Shown here one piece after another: positions 1 to 6,536 of a DNA stretch of 10,931 nucleotides (position 1 is its first letter; each line of letters starts with the position of its first letter). Source of the stretch: M3007 sp964630705 (lineage in GTDB: Bacteria > Bacteroidota > Bacteroidia > Chitinophagales > Saprospiraceae); the NCBI GenBank assembly GCA_964630705.1, contig CAZVZH010000154.1, forward strand, positions 1 to 10,931, in the 5' to 3' direction. The notes under the pieces were generated by a model that was not told where the DNA came from, ran no database searches, and was given only the letters and a program-made list of their open reading frames with translations. Made by a program: the position numbers and the translations under genes.

Positions 1-58
1 GCTATGTTTCAAAGCACGGCGCATTTGTTGCACAGCAGCGCGGATAAGTTTCGAAGCA

Positions 59-265
59 GACAGGATTACAGGATTAAAAAGTGGTGGAAGCCTGGCATCC
101 GGTATGCATAGCCCGGCCCCGGCGGTAAACGGCTTTTAAAATCCTAAAATCCCTGATAATCTTGAAAATCCTATCCTAATGCCCTTCGTCGGCCACAATC
201 TGGAGCGACAATTTTCAAAATTTGGTCTGACACGTTTTTGGTTTTAAAAAAGGCTAAAGTCCGGC
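59..265 (+). repeat. Intergenic hairpin repeat, copy A (hairpin plus conserved tail)
   Basis: The left arm (59-81) has two GGATT words. The right arm (130-178) has several AATCC words at about 9-base steps. Between them is a 48-base spacer with no match in the other copy. A tail (188-265) follows, starting GTCGGCCACAA and containing TCTGACACGTTTT and CTAAAGTCC. By hand alignment the right arm and tail match the reverse complement of 5272-5403, with about 80% identity in the tail. The sequence shows a two-copy inverted repeat. That it belongs to a larger dispersed family is an inference, since GGATT-rich intergenic repeats are common in Bacteroidota. No coding sequence is credible within 1-366. 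Confidence 0.8.
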
Positions 266-305
266 AAGTTTATCGAATCCGGCTACAATTCCCGCGCATT
301 CTGTG

Positions 306-318
306 CAACTTTGCGGCC
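306..318 (+). promoter_or_regulatory. Candidate Bacteroidota -7 promoter element for the M16 gene
   Basis: CAACTTTGCGGCC differs by one base from the Bacteroidota -7 consensus TAnnTTTG and has the CTTTGCGGCC context often seen at promoters in this phylum. It lies about 50 bases before the ATG at 367, which would leave a short leader. No good TTG -33 element is visible at the expected distance, so the call is tentative. Confidence 0.3.
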
Positions 319-366
319 GTGTTCCCAATATGCTCTAAACCTTCCAGTTTAAATTCAAATTCAATT

Positions 367-1686
367 ATGAAAGGACGTATTTTATTCCTGTTTCTGATCA
401 GCATTAGCCTGAATCCGCTATTTAGTCAGAATATCAAATTTGTCGAGTACGACTTACCCAATGGCCTGAAAGTGCTCCTGCACGAAGACCACTCTACGCC
501 GATCGTAGCCGTTTCGGTGATGTACCATGTGGGTTCGAAAAACGAAAAACCCGACCGCACGGGCTTTGCCCACTTTTTTGAACACCTGCTGTTCGAAGGC
601 TCCGAGAACATCGGGCGCGGCGAATTCGACGATCACATCAGCGAAGCCGGCGGCGCCAACAATGCCAATACCTGGTACGACCGCACCTACTACTACGAAT
701 TGTTGCCCAGCAACCAGCTGGCCCTTGGCCTGTGGCTGGAAAGCGAGCGCATGTTGCACGCCAAAGTGGAAAACGTCGGCATCGAAACCCAACGGCAGGT
801 GGTCAAAGAAGAGCGCCGCCTCCGCGTCGACAACCAGCCCTACGGCCGCCTGCTCGAAGAAGCCATGATGCGCCTGTACACCAAACACCCCTATCAACAC
901 TCGGTAATCGGCTCTATGGACCACTTGGATGCCGCCGTGGAAGCCGACTACGTTCAGTTTTACCGCGATTTTTACCGTCCCGATAACGCCATCCTGTCTA
1001 TCGCCGGCGATATCGACATCGAGCAGACGAAAAAACTCATCGACTTGTACTTCCGGGATATTCCGCGCGGGAAAGGCGAAATTTTCCGCCCGAAAATTGT
1101 CGAGCCCGACCGGGTGGAGGAAGTGCGCGATACGGTGTACGACAATGTGCAACTGCCGGCGGTGATTTTCACCTACAAAGTACCGGCGCAGGGCACGCCC
1201 GATTTTTATGCCGTAAAAATGTTGTCGATGGTGCTCAGCCAGGGCGAGAGCAGCCGGATGCAAAAACAAATCGTCGACGAGCAGCAAAAAGCTGTAGCGG
1301 CTGGCTCCTTTACCTTCGACCTGGAAGATCCGGGCCCCAGCATCATGTACGCCATTGCCAACATGGGGGTCAATCCCAGCGATTTGGAGGCCTCGATGAA
1401 CGCTGTGATTGCCGATGTGCAACAAAACCTGATCTCCGAAGCGGAATATCAAAAAATCCAAAACCAGATCGAGAATGATTTTGTGACGGCCAACAATACC
1501 GTAGCCGGTATCGCCGAGAGCCTGGCCAACTATGAAATGTATTACGGCGACGCCAACCTGATCAACACCGAGCTCGAACGTTACCGGAAAGTTACCCGCG
1601 AGGATATTCTGCGCGTAGCTAAAAAGTATTTCATGGCCAAATCCCGCGTGGTGCTCTACTGGTTGCCGAAAGGTTCGCAACCCTAA
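367..1686 (+). CDS. Secreted M16 family zinc metallopeptidase (catalytic subunit)
   Basis: This 439-residue protein is a zinc peptidase of the insulinase/mitochondrial-processing-peptidase family (M16), expected to degrade or process peptides in the periplasm. The first 21 residues are a signal peptide ending around FSQ. The inverted zinc motif HxxEH is intact (H69, E72, H73 in GFAHFFEHLLFEG). The third ligand is E148 or E149 in VVKEERR, about 75 residues downstream as usual. The C-terminal M16 domain follows at about 200-430. Its region equivalent to the family's R/Y substrate-binding motif reads VDEQQKAVAAG, so R is D304 and the tyrosines are alanines. It probably relies on the partner encoded next, 50 bp downstream. 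I chose the ATG at 367 because it starts a clean signal peptide; the longer frame from 238 runs through the upstream repeat tail. Confidence 0.93.
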   Translation: MKGRILFLFLISISLNPLFSQNIKFVEYDLPNGLKVLLHEDHSTPIVAVSVMYHVGSKNEKPDRTGFAHFFEHLLFEGSENIGRGEFDDHISEAGGANNANTWYDRTYYYELLPSNQLALGLWLESERMLHAKVENVGIETQRQVVKEERRLRVDNQPYGRLLEEAMMRLYTKHPYQHSVIGSMDHLDAAVEADYVQFYRDFYRPDNAILSIAGDIDIEQTKKLIDLYFRDIPRGKGEIFRPKIVEPDRVEEVRDTVYDNVQLPAVIFTYKVPAQGTPDFYAVKMLSMVLSQGESSRMQKQIVDEQQKAVAAGSFTFDLEDPGPSIMYAIANMGVNPSDLEASMNAVIADVQQNLISEAEYQKIQNQIENDFVTANNTVAGIAESLANYEMYYGDANLINTELERYRKVTREDILRVAKKYFMAKSRVVLYWLPKGSQP

Positions 1687-1736
1687 ACCCTGCTCAAACA
1701 CCAATTTTGATCCAAGCTTAAAATCGCATTTTGAAT

Positions 1737-3878
1737 ATGAAAAAAGTACTCAGCATACTGGTTGCCGGCCTGATCGTAAGCGCCGGCGCCGTGTCCAGCT
1801 CCTTCGCCCAAAACACCAAAAGCGGCGCGCCGGTTATCCCGTTGCCCAAAGGCGACGTGCGCAAGGCCGCGCCGAAAGAAGGCTCCGCGCCGAAAATCCA
1901 AATTGGCACTGCCGAAACGACCAAATTGAAAAACGGCCTGACGGTTATCGTGGTGGAAAACCACAAGCTGCCGCGGGTGTCCTTCCGGGTTTTTGTCGAC
2001 TACGACCCCGTGCAGGAAAAAGATGCCGCCGGCTACATCGACATGATGGGCGAATTGCTGGGGAAAGGCACCGTCAACCGGACCAAATCCCAACTCGACG
2101 AAGAAGTCGACTTCATCGGCGCTACGCTTTCCACCGATGGCAACGGCGTTTCGGGCGCTTGCCTGACCAAACACACCGACCGCCTGCTGGCGCTCATGGC
2201 CGATGTGTTGCTCAACCCCGCATTTCCAGAGGGCGAACTGGCAAAAGCCAAAACCCGCGCGGAGAGCGGGCTGGCTTCGGCCAAAGACAATGCCGACGCC
2301 ATTGCTGCCAACGTCGCTTCTGTGCTGCGCTATGGTAAAAACCACCCCTATGGCGAAATCATGACCGAAGCGACCCTGGCAAAAATCGCCCTCGAACAGA
2401 TTCGCAGCCACTACAATACCTACTTTAAACCCAATGCAGCTTACCTCGTCGTGGTCGGCGACATCAAAAAAGCCGATGCCATCGCCAAGGCCGAGCAGTA
2501 TTTTGGCAAATGGGCCGCCGGCGAAGCGCCTGCGCACAAGTATCCGACGCCCAAACAGCCCGAAAAAACGCAGGTTGATTTTGTCAACAAACCCGGCGCG
2601 GTGCAATCGGTCATCAACATCACCTATCCGGTCGAGCTCACCCCCGGGCACCCGGACGCGATTCCGGCCAGCTTGATGAATACGATCCTGGGCGGCCGGT
2701 TTATCAACAGCCGCCTCAACCTCAACCTGCGGGAAGGCAAAGGCTATACCTACGGCGCCTATTCGACCCTGTCGACCGACCGGCTGATTGGCAGTTTTAA
2801 TGCCTCCGCCAGCGTGCGCAACGCGGTGACGGACAGTTCGGTGATCGAATTCAACAAAGAACTTTTGCGCTTGCGCACGGAAAAAGTAACGGATGCCGAC
2901 CTGCAGATGGTTAAAAACGTAATGATCGGCCAGTTTTCCCGCAGCCTGGAGCAGCCGGGCACGATCGCCAATTTTGCGCTCAACATTGTACGGTATAAGC
3001 TCCCCGCCGATTACTACGAGCAATACTTGGCCAAATTGCAGGCCGTATCGGCAGAAACCGTGATGGCCATGGCGCAAAAATATTTGCATCCCGATCGCGC
3101 GCACATCCTGGTGGTGGGCAACAAGGCCGATGTAGCCGACCGGCTCAAACAATTTTCGCCCGATGGAAAAATCAACTATTACGACACCTACGGCAATCCT
3201 ATCCAGGACGCCAATTTGACCGTCCAGGAAGGCGTCACTGCCGAAACGGTCATTTCCGACTACATCAACGCTATCGGAGGCGCTAAAAAAATTGCCACTC
3301 TGAACGACCTTCAGATGTCCGTTGCCTTAAAAACGCCTGGCCCCAGCCTCGACATGACCATCGCGCAAAAGGGCGGCAATAAAATTGCCGTAGCCATGAG
3401 CATGCAGGGCAATGTGGTGTCCAACCGCGTGTACGACGGCGCCCAGGCGCTTGAGTCGGGTATGGGCGGCCAACGCATGTTGGAAGGCGAGGAGTTGGAA
3501 GATATCAAGGAGCAAGCTCAGTTTGTCAAAGAGGCTGGCTACGTTGCTGGCGGCTATAAACTCGCGCTGAAAGGTATCGAACCGGTAAGCGGTAAAAATG
3601 CCTACATCATCGAAGTGGAGCGCCCCGACGGCAAAAAAACGACCGAATACTACGATGTGGCGACCAGCCTGAAAATCCGGGAAGTAAGTAGTTCGCCTGG
3701 TATGGACGGCAACCCGACTACGGTGACCACTGATTTGGGCGATTACAAAGAAGTCAACGGTATGCTGTTTCCACACTCCATGACCATCAGCGGGGTTTTT
3801 CCTGTGCCGATGGTGGGCACCATTAAGGACATCAAGGTCAACGCAGGGGTGGATGACGCTACTTTTCAGTTGAAATAA
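1737..3878 (+). CDS. Secreted M16-like protein, zinc site lost, with extra C-terminal domain
   Basis: This 713-residue protein is the likely non-catalytic partner of the upstream M16 peptidase. It has a signal peptide (about 1-25, ending SSFAQ) and two M16 half-domains (about 62-270 and 280-475). The aligned zinc motif reads GYIDMMGELLGKG, so H, E and H are replaced by D102, G105 and E106. The LREGKGYTYGA stretch (R332, Y337, Y339) keeps the R/Y pair the neighbour lacks. In family members such as Sphingomonas Sph2681/Sph2682 and mitochondrial MPP, two such subunits form one active heterodimer. Residues about 498-713 form an additional beta-rich domain (TAETVISDYINAIGG near its start, conserved-looking KEVNGMLFPHSM near its end) resembling LolA-like or lipoprotein-carrier-like folds; this is an inference from pattern. 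The ATG at 1737 is preferred to the in-frame TTG at 1731. No terminator is visible in the 50-bp gap before it, so cotranscription is likely. Confidence 0.92.
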   Translation: MKKVLSILVAGLIVSAGAVSSSFAQNTKSGAPVIPLPKGDVRKAAPKEGSAPKIQIGTAETTKLKNGLTVIVVENHKLPRVSFRVFVDYDPVQEKDAAGYIDMMGELLGKGTVNRTKSQLDEEVDFIGATLSTDGNGVSGACLTKHTDRLLALMADVLLNPAFPEGELAKAKTRAESGLASAKDNADAIAANVASVLRYGKNHPYGEIMTEATLAKIALEQIRSHYNTYFKPNAAYLVVVGDIKKADAIAKAEQYFGKWAAGEAPAHKYPTPKQPEKTQVDFVNKPGAVQSVINITYPVELTPGHPDAIPASLMNTILGGRFINSRLNLNLREGKGYTYGAYSTLSTDRLIGSFNASASVRNAVTDSSVIEFNKELLRLRTEKVTDADLQMVKNVMIGQFSRSLEQPGTIANFALNIVRYKLPADYYEQYLAKLQAVSAETVMAMAQKYLHPDRAHILVVGNKADVADRLKQFSPDGKINYYDTYGNPIQDANLTVQEGVTAETVISDYINAIGGAKKIATLNDLQMSVALKTPGPSLDMTIAQKGGNKIAVAMSMQGNVVSNRVYDGAQALESGMGGQRMLEGEELEDIKEQAQFVKEAGYVAGGYKLALKGIEPVSGKNAYIIEVERPDGKKTTEYYDVATSLKIREVSSSPGMDGNPTTVTTDLGDYKEVNGMLFPHSMTISGVFPVPMVGTIKDIKVNAGVDDATFQLK

Positions 3879-3907
3879 AGTGGCGCCGCGCAGGTGAAAT
3901 GTTCCTT

Positions 3908-4055
3908 GGAAACATAACCCATGCGAATCAGGGCTTAAAGTTTAGCCCTGGGTTAGCAAGCGGAAAAACAAATTGGCGGCAATCGGCTTATGCCGGTTGC
4001 CGCGAATTTAAGTTGTTAGGCGATTTTGCCCCGGATTCGCATGGCTCATGTTTCC
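3908..4055 (+). other. Structured intergenic element, three-way junction upstream of yajC
   Basis: The outer arms 3908-3929 and 4034-4055 pair at 20 of 22 positions. Inside are two hairpins. Hairpin 1 is 3929-3950 with a 7-bp stem CAGGGCT/AGCCCTG. Hairpin 2 is 3970-4009 with 12 pairs (one of them G-T) around a TTAT loop, then a G-G mismatch and five A-T pairs. The heptamer TAACCCA (3915-3921) in the left outer arm also pairs perfectly with TGGGTTA (3949-3955), giving an alternative fold. It ends 52 bases before the yajC ATG and occupies most of the 229-bp gap after the M16 gene. It could be an RNA leader, a cis-regulatory element, or a REP- or MITE-like DNA repeat; the sequence alone does not decide. 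Confidence 0.65.
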
Positions 4056-4107
4056 GCGGTGTATAGCTGTAATCAATCAACCATTCATTCATTAACCAAG
4101 CACCAAT

Positions 4108-4401
4108 ATGTTGGAATTCATTCTTTTGCAAGCCGATGGCGGCAGCCCTTTGATGGGCTTGCTTTTTCCCCTTTTGATTCTCGTAGTATTTTATTTTTTT
4201 CTGATCCGGCCGCAGGTCAAGCGCCAAAAAGAGCAGCAGAAATTTGTGGATAGCTTGCGCGAAGGCATGGAAGTCGTGACCACAGCCGGTATCATCGGCA
4301 AAGTGACCAAGATCGACGGCAATGTCGTCCGCCTCCTGATCGATGAAAAAACGTATTTGCGGGTGCTCAAGCAAACTATTTCCGGCGAATACAAGGCTTA
4401 A
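4108..4401 (+). CDS. yajC: YajC, preprotein translocase accessory subunit
   Basis: This 97-residue inner-membrane protein belongs to the SecDF-YajC complex that assists Sec-dependent protein export. It has a short N-terminal segment, one transmembrane helix (about 15-33), the hallmark RPQ right after it (34-36), a charged KRQKEQQKF stretch, and the small cytoplasmic beta domain with EGMEVVTTAGIIGKV (about 52-66). Length and motif order fit the family. The ATG at 4108 gives a standard N-terminus. Upstream is the three-way-junction element; downstream an outer-membrane-type gene starts 17 bp after the stop and is probably cotranscribed. secD and secF are not in the window. Confidence 0.95.
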   Translation: MLEFILLQADGGSPLMGLLFPLLILVVFYFFLIRPQVKRQKEQQKFVDSLREGMEVVTTAGIIGKVTKIDGNVVRLLIDEKTYLRVLKQTISGEYKA

Positions 4402-4418
4402 CCAACCAGCTAAACAGG

Positions 4419-5270
4419 ATGCGTAAATTCTTATTTACCCTGTGTGTCATAGCCGCCTGGGCAGGCAAAACGGACGCCCAAAGCCCATGGGCCCGAAACA
4501 AAGCGGGTTTTTACGCCCAGTTGGGCTATCACACTATTCCGACCTACACGGATTTGTTCGGCTCTGGCGGCTCCGATATCAGCATGATTCGCGAGGTGTC
4601 GGAGCAAACCCTTCAATTCTATGGAGAATACGGACTGGGGCGCCAAACCACCGTAGTTGCCAATCTTCCATACCGCTTCAACAGCCGCGGCGCCCGCAAC
4701 CCGGACAACCCGTACATGTTTGTCCAGGAAGATACCGGCTCGATATCCGGCTTGGGCAATGCCAGTTTGGCCATCCGGCATCAGTTCCTCAGCGGCAAAC
4801 TTGCCCTGGCCGGCCAAGTGCGCTTCGATTTCCCCAGCAATAAAAGTATTCCTTTTGCCGGGCTACGGACAGGCTTCGACGCCGCGACCATCCTGCCGAG
4901 TATCAGCGCGGGCATGGGGCTGGGCCGGGCCTACTGGTTTGCTTATGGCGGTTACGCCGTTCGCACCAATGACTATAGTCACTACGCCAGCGCCGGCGCC
5001 GAGGCGGGTTGGAAACTGGGGCCGGTTTGGTTGGTCGGTTTCAGCGATGTCGTCGTGTCGCTGAAAAATGGCGATCAAAAAGTTACCCCCTTGGACGCCT
5101 TGACCGGCTTATACGTGAATGACCAGGGTTGGCTTTCGATCGGGGTGAAAGGCATTTGGGAGATCAACCGCTTTGTTGGCCTGGTAGTTTCGGGCGCCGG
5201 TGTAGTATGGGCACAATATGTGCCGAAGAGCCCGGGCCTGAGCGCAGCGGTTTATTTCAAGTGGGACTGA
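4419..5270 (+). CDS. Outer-membrane beta-barrel-like protein of unknown substrate
   Basis: This 283-residue protein has a signal peptide (about 1-21, ending TDAQ). The mature part alternates short hydrophobic and polar stretches with many glycines and aromatics, as in outer-membrane beta-barrels: GFYAQLGYHTI, LQFYGEYGLGRQTTVVANLPYRF, LGNASLAIRHQF, LALAGQVRFDFPS, AYWFAYGGYAVR, AAVYFKWD at the C-terminus. The GLGNASLAIRHQF then RFDFPS order recalls the MetA-pathway/transporter-type small barrels (Phenol_MetA_deg-like), but I cannot verify family membership by eye. It starts 17 bp after yajC, so it likely shares the transcript. Its stop codon is one base from the inverted copy of the repeat that also precedes the M16 pair. 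Function is unknown; an envelope role is the only safe inference. Confidence 0.8.
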   Translation: MRKFLFTLCVIAAWAGKTDAQSPWARNKAGFYAQLGYHTIPTYTDLFGSGGSDISMIREVSEQTLQFYGEYGLGRQTTVVANLPYRFNSRGARNPDNPYMFVQEDTGSISGLGNASLAIRHQFLSGKLALAGQVRFDFPSNKSIPFAGLRTGFDAATILPSISAGMGLGRAYWFAYGGYAVRTNDYSHYASAGAEAGWKLGPVWLVGFSDVVVSLKNGDQKVTPLDALTGLYVNDQGWLSIGVKGIWEINRFVGLVVSGAGVVWAQYVPKSPGLSAAVYFKWD

Positions 5271-5271
5271 A

Positions 5272-5439
5272 GCTGGACTTTAGTCTTTTTTGATAACCGA
5301 AAACGTGTCAGACTAATGTTGAAAATACTTTCTCCAAGTTGTGGCCGACCAAGAGAATTAGGACAGGATTTCCAAGATCAACAGGATTTTTAGGATTTAG
5401 AAGCCGAAACGGCTTCTAAATCCTGGCAATCCTGTCCTT
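5272..5439 (-). repeat. Intergenic hairpin repeat, copy B (inverted relative to copy A)
   Basis: Read on the minus strand this copy has the same order as copy A: hairpin (5439-5360) then tail (5349-5272) with GTCGGCCACAA, TCTGACACGTTTT and CTAAAGTCC. The hairpin core is a perfect 14-bp stem, 5393-5406 with 5410-5423, closed by an AAA loop. One arm carries GGATT-like words at exactly 9-base steps (5366, decayed at 5375, 5384, 5393). The copy begins one base after the stop codon of the barrel gene. No U-tract follows the hairpin on the plus strand, so it is not a canonical intrinsic terminator, although it could still stop or protect the transcript. Confidence 0.82.
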
Positions 5440-5484
5440 AAAAAACAAGTCCGCCTGCGGCTGGAAATAGTTTACACCCAGGGC

Positions 5485-5525
5485 AAATTATGGACAGCAC
5501 TCTAAAAACGGGATGTCCATAATTT
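5485..5525. repeat. Perfect 12-bp inverted repeat with 17-base spacer
   Basis: AAATTATGGACA (5485-5496) is the exact reverse complement of TGTCCATAATTT (5514-5525). It lies about 190 bases before the AIM24 gene start. It could be an operator for a dimeric regulator, an RNA hairpin, or the remnant of a mobile element's ends. No U-tract follows, so it is not a typical terminator. Confidence 0.7.
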
Positions 5526-5552
5526 CAAAAACCTTCTTCTGATGCGTATTAG

Positions 5553-5571
5553 GGAACGATCAAAAAGTAAG
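5553..5571 (+). repeat. Solitary sequence resembling the MITE terminal repeat
   Basis: This 19-base stretch matches the start of the terminal inverted repeat at 9176-9194 at 17 of 19 positions, sharing the first 12 bases GGAACGATCAAA exactly. It is preceded by TTAG, like the right end of the element near 9333. No partner end is visible nearby. A related 15-base sequence occurs 50 bases downstream (AAAAAGTAAGCC at 5562 against AAAAACTAAGCC at 5612). It may be a decayed or truncated element end. Confidence 0.5.
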
Positions 5572-5714
5572 CCCCCCCCAAAAGGCCAAAGACCAGCTCG
5601 CTCTTCTGCCGAAAAACTAAGCCCGCTCGTCGGGAATACTGCTGCTGTTTCGACGCCGGGCAGCCATTTTTGAAGCTGTATTCACGCTTTATTTTATTTA
5701 AAACACAACCAATT

Positions 5715-6506
5715 ATGCGTTCCAACCACGAAATAGACTATAAAATCCACGGCGAAGAAATGCAGTGCGTGGAAATCGAACTCGACCCCCAGGAGACGGT
5801 TATTGCCGAGTCTGGCAGTTTTATGTTTATGGACGAGGGCATCGAAATGGCTACCGTTTTTGGCGATGGCAGCGGCCGCGCCCAAGGCTTTTTAGGAAAA
5901 ATGATGACCGCCGGCAAACGCCTCCTCACGGGTGAAAGTTTGTTTATGACCACGTTTACCAATACGGTTGCCGGCAAACAGCGCGTGACCTTTGCCGCGC
6001 CCTACGCCGGTAAAATTGTCGCCCTCGACCTGCTGGCTTTCGATAAAAAAGTCATTTGCCAAAAAGACGCCTTCCTCTGCGCGGCGAAAGGCGTGGAAGT
6101 CGGCATCGAGTTTCAGCGCAAACTGGGCACCGGCCTGTTCGGCGGCGAGGGCTTTATCATGCAAAAACTCGAAGGCGACGGTATGGCTTTTGTGCATGCG
6201 GGCGGATACATCCTCGAACGCGAACTGGCTATCGGCGAAACCCTCCGGGTCGACACCGGCTGCATCGTGGCCTTCACCAGCCGGGTCGATTATGATATCC
6301 AGTTTGTAAAAGGCATCCGCAACATGGTGTTCGGCGGGGAAGGCCTGTTTTTCGCCACCCTGCGCGGCCCCGGAAAAGTGTGGCTGCAATCGTTGCCGGT
6401 GAGCCGCCTGGCTGCCCGTATTCTGCAATACGGTACCGGCCGGGGCAAGGAAGAAGGCAGTATTTTGGGTGGCTTGGGCAACCTTCTGGATGGCGATGGG
6501 TTATAG
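5715..6506 (+). CDS. AIM24 / TIGR00266 family protein
   Basis: This 263-residue protein matches the bacterial AIM24 (TIGR00266) pattern. It starts with the IHGEEMQCVEIELDPQETVIAE strand pair, then GSFMFMDEGIEM, a glycine-rich FLGKMMTAGKRLLTGESLFMTTFTN segment, PYAGKIVALDL, GGEGFIMQKLEGDGMAFVHAGG, and a late FGGEGLFFATLRGPGKVWLQSLPVSRLA. There is no signal peptide or membrane segment, so it is probably cytoplasmic. The family is named after a yeast mitochondrial protein needed for inner-membrane architecture; its bacterial role is not established. I chose the ATG at 5715 over the in-frame TTG at 5670 because the upstream residues are not family-like and the A/T-rich stretch before 5715 looks like a leader. 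The photolyase gene follows after 30 bp, so the two are probably cotranscribed. Confidence 0.9.
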   Translation: MRSNHEIDYKIHGEEMQCVEIELDPQETVIAESGSFMFMDEGIEMATVFGDGSGRAQGFLGKMMTAGKRLLTGESLFMTTFTNTVAGKQRVTFAAPYAGKIVALDLLAFDKKVICQKDAFLCAAKGVEVGIEFQRKLGTGLFGGEGFIMQKLEGDGMAFVHAGGYILERELAIGETLRVDTGCIVAFTSRVDYDIQFVKGIRNMVFGGEGLFFATLRGPGKVWLQSLPVSRLAARILQYGTGRGKEEGSILGGLGNLLDGDGL

Positions 6507-6536
6507 TGGCGCATTTCTTTACTGCGACCTGTTTGC

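Larger units (their letters stand above)
5440..5714. other. Non-coding gap upstream of the AIM24 gene
   Basis: No credible coding frame is present. The gap holds the 12-bp inverted repeat at 5485-5525, a MITE-end-like motif at 5553-5571, an uninterrupted C8 tract at 5572-5579 and a small CCCG/CGGG hairpin at 5622-5634. The last 40 bases before the ATG at 5715 are A/T-rich, as is common for Bacteroidota leaders. No clear -33/-7 promoter pair is visible. Confidence 0.6.

Noticed and set aside
59..178. CRISPR-like array from the short periodic GGATT repeats
   Set aside because: Units are about 9 bases with no spacers and form a hairpin; this is not CRISPR architecture and no cas gene is present.
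238..366. 43-residue N-terminal extension of the first M16 protein
   Set aside because: The extension translates the repeat tail and leader; the signal peptide begins precisely at the ATG at 367.
454..1704. Long open frame of 416 codons on the minus strand
   Set aside because: It is antisense to the M16 gene and shows low-complexity H/V/G/F-rich composition without domain-like motifs; it is a by-product of codon bias in the true gene.
1683..3152. Long open frame of 489 codons on the minus strand
   Set aside because: It is antisense to the second M16 gene, whose motifs are unmistakable; the composition is that of a shadow frame.
3908..4055. tRNA or tmRNA from the cloverleaf-like fold
   Set aside because: Stem lengths (20-22 bp outer stem) and the absence of tRNA hallmarks such as the GTTCRANYC T-arm rule this out.
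5360..5439. Intrinsic terminator for the yajC-barrel transcript
   Set aside because: The stem is strong but no U-tract follows on the plus strand, so I call it only a repeat hairpin.
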